From NCBI GenBank assembly GCA_902479835.1, contig CABSQC010000013.1, positions 1-11,847 of the forward strand: 11,847 nt of DNA, in the 5' to 3' direction. Positions 8,103 to 11,847 of this stretch are shown here, in pieces (the first letter of the stretch is position 1; each line of letters starts with the position of its first letter). The stretch is from an uncultured Streptococcus sp. GTDB lineage: Bacteria > Bacillota > Bacilli > Lactobacillales > Streptococcaceae. Below the pieces are notes generated by a model. That model did no database searches. It saw only the letters and a list, made by a program, of their open reading frames with translations, and was not told where the DNA came from. The position numbers and the translations under genes are program-made.

Positions 8103-8831
8103 ATGTCAACATACTTTGTAGTCGGAGATATTCACGGGAAAGCACAAATGCTAGAAGAGCTTATGACAGAGTGGGACGGAAAAGCTCAATTGGTCTTTTT
8201 AGGGGATTTGATAGATCGAGGTGAAAACAGCAAACGATCGATTGAGATCGTAAAAGACTACGTAGACCATCACGGAGCTGTTTGCCTTTCCGGAAACCAC
8301 GAGTACATGTTTTTAGCTTGGTTGGACAATCCAGAAGAACGTTATGACCACTACCGAAGAAATGGTGGCGATACGACCATTAATTCTCTATTGGGGCGCC
8401 CGCTCGATGCTCCTGTAGATGGGGTTGCAGATGCGCAAGCAGTAGAGAGCACTGTTCCTGAATTGGTGGCCTTCATCCGCAGTTTGCCCTTTGACTATGA
8501 GACAGAGAGCTATTATTTTGTCCATGCCGGTGTGGATTTAACCCTTGAAAATTGGCGGGAAACCAGTGACTACCAAAAGGTCTGGATCCGAAAACCATTC
8601 CATGAAGCGGAGAATCAGACAGGCAAATGGATCGTCTTTGGTCATACACCGGTCTATGGACTGCTCCATGAGCCAGTCGGTACCGAAAATCTTTGGATTT
8701 CAGATCAAAAAATGGGTGTCGATGGGGGCGCTGTTTATGGAGGGGTTCTCCATGGATTGCTCTTGGATGATCAAGGAATTGTCCAAGACCATGTCCTTCA
8801 CAATACAGGTTTTTCTGCTGCAGATGATTAA
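8103..8831 (+). CDS. PPP-family metallophosphatase (Ser/Thr phosphatase or ApaH-like)
   Basis: This 242-residue protein has the complete metal-binding core of the calcineurin-like PPP superfamily: GDIHG at 8-12, GDLIDRGENS at 34-43, GNHE at 64-67, HAG at 141-143, FGHTPVYG at 179-186 and DGGAVYGG at 207-214. These ligate two metal ions in the active site. Bacterial members include PrpA/PrpB-type protein phosphatases and diadenosine tetraphosphatase-like hydrolases; the motifs do not separate them, so I give no symbol. No signal peptide or membrane segment is visible, so it is cytoplasmic. The start ATG follows AGAAGG (8088-8093) with 9 bases of spacing, 20 bases after the recN stop. It is probably the last gene of the xseA operon, although I see no convincing terminator after it. 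Confidence 0.9.
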   Translation: MSTYFVVGDIHGKAQMLEELMTEWDGKAQLVFLGDLIDRGENSKRSIEIVKDYVDHHGAVCLSGNHEYMFLAWLDNPEERYDHYRRNGGDTTINSLLGRPLDAPVDGVADAQAVESTVPELVAFIRSLPFDYETESYYFVHAGVDLTLENWRETSDYQKVWIRKPFHEAENQTGKWIVFGHTPVYGLLHEPVGTENLWISDQKMGVDGGAVYGGVLHGLLLDDQGIVQDHVLHNTGFSAADD

Positions 8832-8875
8832 GGGAGCCGAACTAGTTATCTTTCACTGCAAAACCCCGTATTTTT

Positions 8876-8884
8876 TGATATAAT
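8876..8884 (+). promoter_or_regulatory. Extended -10 promoter for the degV/fakB gene
   Basis: TGATATAAT gives a perfect TGn extension and a consensus -10 (TATAAT, 8879-8884). The hexamer 17 bases upstream, CTGCAA, is a poor -35. The start point should be near 8891, giving a leader of about 29 bases before the ATG at 8920. Confidence 0.78.
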
Positions 8885-8919
8885 GAAAGCAGAACATTCT
8901 AGGAAGAGTATAGGAATAT

Positions 8920-9753
8920 ATGGCAAATATTAAAATAGTTACAGACTCATCTATTACAATTGAGCCTGAAGTGGTTGAAGAATATGGCATCACCATTGTG
9001 CCACTTTCTGTTATGGTGGATGGAGTCCTTTATTCTGACAGTGAGTTGGGCCAAGGGGATTTCTTGCGCTTAATGCAGTCTAGCAAAAATCTTCCAAAAA
9101 CCAGCCAACCACCCGTTGGAGTTTTTGCGGAAATTTATGAAAAGTTAGCAGCAGACGGAGCTCATATCGTTTCGATTCATATGTCTCATGCCTTGTCAGG
9201 AACAGTAGAGGCGGCACGTCAAGGAGCAACCTTGTCAGGAGCAGAAGTGACTGTGATTGATAGTGGCTTTACAGACCAAGCCATGAAGTTCCAAGTCGTT
9301 GAAGCAGCCAAGTTGGCCAAAGAAGGAGCTGATTTAGACACTGTCTTGGCCCGCATTGAAGAAGTTAAAGAAAAGACAGAGTTGTATATCGGCGTTTCTA
9401 CCTTGGAAAATCTGGTTAAAGGTGGTCGCATTGGCCGTGTAACAGGCCTTTTGAGCTCTCTTCTCAATATCCGTGTCGTGATGGAAATGAAGGACCATCA
9501 GTTAGAACCGATCGTCAAAGGGCGTGGGAACAAGACCTTTAAGAAGTGGGTGGATGAATTGGTAGAAAAACTATCCCACAAGAAGGTAGCTGAGATCGGA
9601 ATCTCTTATGCAGGAACACCAGAGTGGGCCAATGAAATGAAGGCTCAGTTCCAATCACTCGTTGAAAAAGCGATTCCAGTTCTCGAAACTGGATCGATTA
9701 TCCAAACCCATACAGGTGAGAATGCATTTGCAGTTTTGGTGCGCTACGAATAA
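8920..9753 (+). CDS. DegV-family fatty-acid-binding protein (FakB type)
   Basis: DegV/FakB proteins hold a fatty acid and present its carboxylate to the kinase FakA, which phosphorylates it so that host-derived acids can enter phospholipid synthesis. The 277-residue product has the family marks: IVTDSS at 6-11, TSQPP at 61-65, HMSHALSGT at 87-95 (carboxylate-binding Ser/Thr region), VIDSG at 112-116, LVKGGRIG and a C-terminal THTGENAF at 263-270 with His264. No membrane segment is seen; it works as a soluble lipid carrier. Streptococci have several FakB paralogues with different acyl preference, and I cannot tell which this is. AGGAAGAG at 8901-8908 or TAGGA at 8911-8915 serves as ribosome binding site. 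It is not tightly linked to its neighbours; HU lies 110 bases downstream with its own promoter. Confidence 0.92.
   Translation: MANIKIVTDSSITIEPEVVEEYGITIVPLSVMVDGVLYSDSELGQGDFLRLMQSSKNLPKTSQPPVGVFAEIYEKLAADGAHIVSIHMSHALSGTVEAARQGATLSGAEVTVIDSGFTDQAMKFQVVEAAKLAKEGADLDTVLARIEEVKEKTELYIGVSTLENLVKGGRIGRVTGLLSSLLNIRVVMEMKDHQLEPIVKGRGNKTFKKWVDELVEKLSHKKVAEIGISYAGTPEWANEMKAQFQSLVEKAIPVLETGSIIQTHTGENAFAVLVRYE
9745..9752 (+). promoter_or_regulatory. Exact match to the streptococcal ComX (CIN/com) box
   Basis: TACGAATA is identical to the core recognised by the competence sigma factor SigX/ComX in streptococci. It lies on the last codons of the degV gene, 111 bases before the HU start, with a short T run (9734-9737) upstream, roughly where late competence promoters show T-rich sequence. 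An 8-base match can arise by chance, here from the codons TAC GAA TAA, so this is tentative. Confidence 0.25.
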
Positions 9754-9787
9754 GCTGAATAAATGTTTGAAAAAACAGGTTTAGTAC

Positions 9788-9816
9788 TTGACCTAAAGGC
9801 TTTTTTTAGATATTAT
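9788..9816 (+). promoter_or_regulatory. Sigma-A promoter of the HU gene
   Basis: TTGACC (9788-9793) and TATTAT (9811-9816) are separated by 17 bases. Transcription should begin near 9823. TAGTACT occurs twice, at 9782-9788 and 9816-9822, flanking the promoter. The leader of about 40 bases carries a small hairpin (AGGC at 9827-9830, GCCT at 9836-9839) and a perfect GGAGG at 9850-9854. This is the most consensus-like promoter in the window, apart from that of the small gene at 10243, and it fits an abundant protein. Confidence 0.8.
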
Positions 9817-9863
9817 AGTACTGTTAAGGCGTAAAGCCTAAAAAAATTTGGAGGATTTGTTAA

Positions 9864-10139
9864 ATGGCTAACAAACAAGATTTGATCGCAAAAGTGGCAG
9901 AAGCTACAGAATTGACTAAAAAAGACTCAGCAGCAGCAGTTGACGCTGTATTTGCAGCTGTTTCAGAATACCTTTCAAAAGGTGAAAAAGTTCAATTGAT
10001 CGGTTTCGGTAACTTCGAAGTTCGTGAACGTGCAGCTCGTAAAGGTCGCAACCCACAAACTGGTAAAGAAATCAAAATCGCAGCTTCTAAAGTTCCAGCA
10101 TTCAAAGCTGGTAAAGCTCTTAAAGAAGCAGTTAAATAA
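9864..10139 (+). CDS. hup: DNA-binding protein HU
   Basis: HU is the abundant histone-like protein that bends and compacts the nucleoid; in streptococci it is also called HlpA and is the single essential HU. The 91-residue product has the full DNABII fold: helical N-terminus [20 protein letters not shown], the turn [14 protein letters not shown] around 44-57, the DNA-intercalating arm with RNPQTGKEI at 62-70 (Pro64 at its tip), then [12 protein letters not shown] at the end. The ATG at 9864 lies 9 bases after GGAGG. Codon use is strikingly narrow (GCA/GCT, AAA, GAA, CGT, GGT), as expected for a very highly expressed gene and unlike its neighbours. It has its own promoter and terminator. Confidence 0.98.
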   Translation: MANKQDLIAKVAEATELTKKDSAAAVDAVFAAVSEYLSKGEKVQLIGFGNFEVRERAARKGRNPQTGKEIKIAASKVPAFKAGKALKEAVK

Positions 10140-10150
10140 TTGCATTTTGA

Positions 10151-10183
10151 AAAGCCATCCTAGATTTCTAGGGTGGTTTTTTT
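10151..10183 (+). terminator. Rho-independent terminator of the HU gene
   Basis: CCATCCTAG (10155-10163) pairs with CTAGGGTGG (10168-10176), including one T-G wobble, around an ATTT loop. It is followed by seven T (10177-10183). Flanking A residues at 10151-10153 extend the pairing into the T run. Confidence 0.92.
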
Positions 10184-10185
10184 GT

Positions 10186-10214
10186 TGGACAGCTCTATAG
10201 GATAAGGGTATAAT
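10186..10214 (+). promoter_or_regulatory. Promoter of the small membrane-peptide gene
   Basis: TGGACA (10186-10191, one mismatch to TTGACA) and a perfect TATAAT (10209-10214) are exactly 17 bases apart. It starts two bases after the HU terminator T run, so this is a new transcription unit. The start point should be near 10221, about 22 bases before the ATG at 10243. Confidence 0.75.
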
Positions 10215-10242
10215 AGGAAAAAAGAAAGAGAGAGAAAAGAAC

Positions 10243-10398
10243 ATGCGATTCATTTTAGGACTCTTTGCCCTGTTGTTTATCCGACCTATTTTGTATCTAC
10301 TGAAAGGGCTGTGGTTTGTACTGGAGTTCTGTTTTATGATCCTCGTGGTCAAAATGATCCTAGGAACCGTGCGCTGGATGACCAGTTGGACCGGCTGA
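10243..10398 (+). CDS. 51-residue hydrophobic peptide of unknown function, two predicted membrane helices
   Basis: An ATG at 10243 opens 51 codons ending in TGA at 10396-10398. The peptide starts MRFILGLFALLFIRPILYLL and is almost entirely membrane-like: a first hydrophobic segment at about 3-20, a Lys-Gly turn at 21-22, a second segment at about 23-43 broken by Glu28 and Lys37, and a Trp/Thr-rich end (RWMTSWTG). I do not recognise the family. Support for it being real is contextual: a near-consensus promoter 22 bases upstream of the start, isolation between two strong terminators, and placement in a single-gene unit. The ribosome binding site is only a purine run (GAAAGAGAGAG, 10224-10234), so translation may be weak or conditional. 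It could be a small membrane modulator or a type I toxin-like peptide. Alternatively the transcript may act mainly as an RNA. Confidence 0.6.
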   Translation: MRFILGLFALLFIRPILYLLKGLWFVLEFCFMILVVKMILGTVRWMTSWTG

Positions 10399-10401
10399 GA
10401 T

Positions 10402-10454
10402 GGGAGAGAGACATTAGTGAATGACTCAATGTCCCCCAGGGGTTTTGCTCTTCC
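10402..10454 (+). other. Structured 3' segment of the small-peptide transcript
   Basis: GGGAGAG (10402-10408) can pair with CTCTTCC (10448-10454; one wobble). Within it, GACATTAGT (10410-10418) pairs with ACT-C-AATGTC (10424-10433, one bulged C) around GAATG. A C5-AG4 tract (10433-10442) follows. This segment codes for nothing visible on the plus strand and lies between the small gene's stop and its terminator. It may be a regulatory 3' UTR or the body of a small RNA. The pairing was worked out by eye. Confidence 0.4.
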
Positions 10455-10469
10455 GTTTTCAAGCTCGTG

Positions 10470-10497
10470 AAAAAAATGTCCACTGGACATTTTTTTT
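10470..10497 (+). terminator. Rho-independent terminator of the small-peptide unit
   Basis: A perfect 12-bp stem, AAAAAAATGTCC (10470-10481) against GGACATTTTTTT (10485-10496), closes an ACT loop and ends in a run of eight T. The symmetric A and T tracts mean it may stop transcription in both directions. An upstream TTTTCA (10456-10461) could pair with TGAAAA (10468-10473) and compete with its left arm. Confidence 0.88.
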
Positions 10498-10535
10498 AAT
10501 TAAAAGCATTCTAAATAGTGATTTATTTTGAAACA

Positions 10536-10544
10536 TGCTATAAT
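10536..10544 (+). promoter_or_regulatory. Extended -10 promoter of perR
   Basis: TGCTATAAT combines the TGn extension with a consensus -10 (TATAAT, 10539-10544). TAGTGA, 17 bases upstream, is a poor -35. Transcription should start near 10551, giving a leader of about 39 bases to the GTG at 10590. I see no clear 7-1-7 Per box over this promoter. Confidence 0.75.
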
Positions 10545-10589
10545 AGGGGTAACGAATCGATTAAATCATATTGGAAAGGGGGAATCATA

Positions 10590-11036
10590 GTGAACGCATT
10601 GCATCGTCATGAAGAAGAGCGCGTGGAAGAAGTTTTGCAAAGTTTGCGTGCCAAGGGCATTCGGATTACCGATACTCGTAGAGCAGTTCTTTCCTATTTA
10701 GTGGCGAGTCATGAACATCCAAGCGCTGAGAAGATCTATCGCGATTTATTGCCTCAGTTTCCAAGCATGAGTCTAGCAACTGTCTACAACAATATCAAGG
10801 TTTTAATTGATGAGGGGGTTGTTTCTGAGATCAAGGTTCGCAATGATACCACGACCTATTTTGATTTCATGGGGCATGACCATTTGAATGTGGTGTGTGA
10901 AAAATGTGGCCGTATCGCAGATGTGGACATTGAAGTACCAGATCTTCGCGAAGAAGCAGCCAGTCAAAGTGGCTACCAGATCACTAAGACTCAGATGACC
11001 GTCTATGGCATTTGCCCTGACTGTCAGAAAAATTAA
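10590..11036 (+). CDS. perR: Peroxide-responsive Fur-family repressor PerR
   Basis: A 148-residue Fur-family metalloregulator that represses oxidative-stress and metal-homeostasis genes until its regulatory iron reacts with peroxide. I chose the GTG at 10590, 7 bases after AAAGGGGG (10575-10582), over the open frame back to 10518, which would cross the promoter. That start places HRH at residues 5-7, the N-terminal HXH metal ligand pair known from S. pyogenes PerR. The winged helix follows (HPSAEKIYRDL at 43-53; SLATVYNNIKVL at 61-72), then FDF at 91-93, HDH at 96-98 and the structural zinc site CEKC (103-106) with CPDC (142-145). The position of the second His in the B. subtilis HxHxxC segment is Asn100 here, as I recall for other streptococcal PerR proteins. 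Close matching to PerR makes Fur, Zur or AdcR unlikely. Confidence 0.92.
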   Translation: MNALHRHEEERVEEVLQSLRAKGIRITDTRRAVLSYLVASHEHPSAEKIYRDLLPQFPSMSLATVYNNIKVLIDEGVVSEIKVRNDTTTYFDFMGHDHLNVVCEKCGRIADVDIEVPDLREEAASQSGYQITKTQMTVYGICPDCQKN

Positions 11037-11049
11037 TGTGAGAGAAACC

Positions 11050-11071
11050 AGAGCCGTCAGGCTCTTTTTTT
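11050..11071 (+). terminator. Rho-independent terminator of perR
   Basis: AGAGCC (11050-11055) pairs with GGCTCT (11060-11065) around a GTCA loop. Seven T (11065-11071) follow, 13 bases after the perR stop. Confidence 0.85.
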
Positions 11072-11097
11072 AATACATGATAATTATATCACAAAAG

Positions 11098-11145
11098 CTG
11101 TAAAAGAGGTAGAAAAATCCAATGCTTTTCCCCTCTAATTCACAG
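11098..11145. other. Long interrupted hairpin in the perR / surface-protein gap
   Basis: Three nested arms pair in register: CTGT (11098-11101) with ACAG (11142-11145), AGAGG (11105-11109) with CCTCT (11132-11136), and GAAAA (11112-11116) with TTTTC (11126-11130). No T run follows on either strand, so it is not itself a standard terminator. No reading frame with a ribosome binding site is visible across 11072-11250. It could be part of a small RNA ended by the terminator at 11176-11208, or a processed 3' UTR structure of the minus-strand gene. Confidence 0.4.
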
Positions 11146-11175
11146 GATCCGAACGACACTTCTAAATACAAGATC

Positions 11176-11208
11176 AAACCTCTCTGGGTTTCACAAGAGA
11201 GGTTTTTT
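11176..11208. terminator. Terminator between convergent perR and surface-protein genes
   Basis: AAACCTCTC (11176-11184) pairs perfectly with GAGAGGTTT (11197-11205) across a 12-base loop, followed by T to 11208 on the plus strand. Read on the minus strand, the stem is followed only by TTTGATCTTG, a poorer U tract. It lies 43 bases past the surface-protein stop, so it probably serves that gene and also backs up the perR terminator. Confidence 0.75.
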
Positions 11209-11250
11209 GAGAGTGACTTTTTAAGTGAACGAAAGAATCCTGTAAAAGAC

Positions 11251-11847
11251 TTACTCTACTTTCTTCTTACCAGCCAAGAGGAAGCCGCCTAAGGCTGCTA
11301 GTATAACAGCTTCAGCTGCAAAGGAAGCTTCTAGGCTTGCCGTATTTGGCAAGTGTTCCGATTGACTTTCTTTGCTGGCATCTTTTGTTCCTTGCTGAAC
11401 TGTTGGCTGTGAGTTCGCTCCTTGGTGGGCACTTAACAACTGATGGATCTCTTGAGCGACCATATCCTTGTGTTCTTCCTCCTGATGACCCGCTTGAGTA
11501 GAAGTCGTTGGGGCCAACTGATCCACTTGAGAAGGCTCTGTAGGCTTCAATGGATTAGCTGGATCCGGAGTCACTGGGGTAGCTGGTTGAACAGGTTGAT
11601 TTGGTTGAGCCGGTTGAACTGGCTGATCTGGTTTAGCCGGTTCTTCTGGTTGGATCGGTTGGTCTGGTCCTTCCGTTTTGGCTGGCTTATAGACAATCGC
11701 ATAGTGGGTAAAGTGAGGAGCGGTAAAGATGACCACATCTCCAACTCTCTCAAAGGCCAAGGATTGAGGTGCTTGACCTTCTGGGAAGAAGAGGACTTGC
11801 TCCACTTCTTTATCCTTATCCACAGGGATTTTCACAAGGGATGGATG
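11251..11847 (-). CDS. Sortase-anchored surface protein, C-terminal part (LPNTA sorting signal)
   Basis: The minus-strand frame is open to the window edge, so only the last 198 residues are seen and the start lies outside. Counting from the edge, residues 1-54 look like the end of an extracellular beta-domain common near the C-terminus of streptococcal surface proteins (EVEQVLFFPEG, then DVVIFTAPHFTHYAIVYK). Residues 61-105 are a Pro/Gln-rich wall-spanning stretch. Residues 106-165 are a polar Gln/Glu/His-rich linker. The sorting signal is LPNTA at 166-170, then a hydrophobic helix (about 175-193) and a KKK tail. Sortase A should cut after Thr and link the protein to peptidoglycan. The Ala in the fifth position is unusual (GCA codon). 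The ligand or enzymatic activity would be encoded upstream and cannot be inferred. Confidence 0.9.
   Translation of the reverse strand, partial: HPSLVKIPVDKDKEVEQVLFFPEGQAPQSLAFERVGDVVIFTAPHFTHYAIVYKPAKTEGPDQPIQPEEPAKPDQPVQPAQPNQPVQPATPVTPDPANPLKPTEPSQVDQLAPTTSTQAGHQEEEHKDMVAQEIHQLLSAHQGANSQPTVQQGTKDASKESQSEHLPNTASLEASFAAEAVILAALGGFLLAGKKKVE
11533..11667 (-). repeat. Pro/Gln-rich degenerate repeat region of the surface protein
   Basis: Over about 45 codons every second or third residue is Pro, in a loose QPxQP / KPDQPVQP pattern. At DNA level this is an imperfect tandem array of a GGTTGA/GGTTGG-like unit on the plus strand. It gives an extended wall-spanning stalk. Copy number is expected to vary between strains. 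Confidence 0.75.

Noticed and set aside
8884..8897. Sequence loosely like a CcpA cre site (TGAAAGCAGAACA) at the degV start
   Set aside because: The central CG and several flanking positions of the cre consensus are missing.
9975..10490. A 171-codon open frame on the minus strand across HU and the small gene
   Set aside because: It runs antisense through the highly biased HU gene and two terminators, has low-complexity Phe/Ser-rich translation and no ribosome binding site. It is a shadow frame.
10500..10535. AT-rich stretch before perR examined as a Per box for autoregulation
   Set aside because: No 7-1-7 inverted repeat could be aligned without several mismatches.
10518..10589. In-frame upstream extension of perR
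   Set aside because: It would start before the -10 of the perR promoter; the GTG at 10590 has a strong ribosome binding site and yields the conserved HXH N-terminus.
11541..11760. Tandem repeats considered as a CRISPR or intergenic repeat array
   Set aside because: The repetition is imperfect, in frame, and explained by the Pro/Gln-rich stalk of the surface protein.

Overview
The window reads as chromosome from a low-to-mid GC Firmicute, almost certainly a Streptococcus of the oral (sanguinis/mitis-like) type. Three things support this: strong extended -10 promoters (TGnTATAAT) with poor -35 boxes, a PerR repressor with the streptococcal N-terminal HXH motif, and a sortase-anchored surface protein with a Pro/Gln-rich wall-spanning segment. 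No insertion sequence, phage gene, tRNA, rRNA or CRISPR array is visible. Most of the window is ordinary housekeeping DNA. The less explained material lies in the gaps at 2355-2779, 9754-9863, 10184-10500 and 11072-11250.

Layout. Bases 15-2354 hold nnrD (repair of hydrated NAD(P)H) followed 9 bases later by a cytoplasmic GH32 beta-fructosidase, which ends at a strong terminator (2379-2408). Directly against that terminator lies a headless C-terminal remnant of a LysR-type regulator (2409-2627), suggesting a rearrangement scar. An extended -10 promoter (2737-2745) then starts a compact seven-gene run: xseA, xseB, ispA, tlyA, argR, recN and a PPP-type metallophosphatase (2780-8831). Junctions in this run are overlaps of 23, 4, 8 and 11 bases, then gaps of 6 and 20. 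It combines exonuclease VII, farnesyl diphosphate synthesis, an rRNA 2'-O-methyltransferase, an ArgR-family regulator and the RecN repair ATPase.

Next come two single genes with their own promoters: a DegV/FakB fatty-acid-binding protein (8920-9753) and the nucleoid protein HU (9864-10139). The HU promoter is consensus-like and framed by two TAGTACT copies. Between HU and perR is a short independent transcription unit: a near-consensus promoter (10186-10214), a 51-codon reading frame for a very hydrophobic two-helix peptide (10243-10398), an RNA-structured tail in which GACATT/AATGTC occurs four times, and a strong terminator (10470-10497). I regard this as the most interesting under-described part of the window.

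The right end holds perR (GTG start at 10590), its terminator, a 180-base gap with a long hairpin and a second terminator, and the convergent 3' end of a surface-protein gene on the minus strand. That protein's sorting signal is LPNTA instead of LPXTG, and the gene runs off the window.

All calls come from reading the sequence and from knowledge of the families. No database search was possible.
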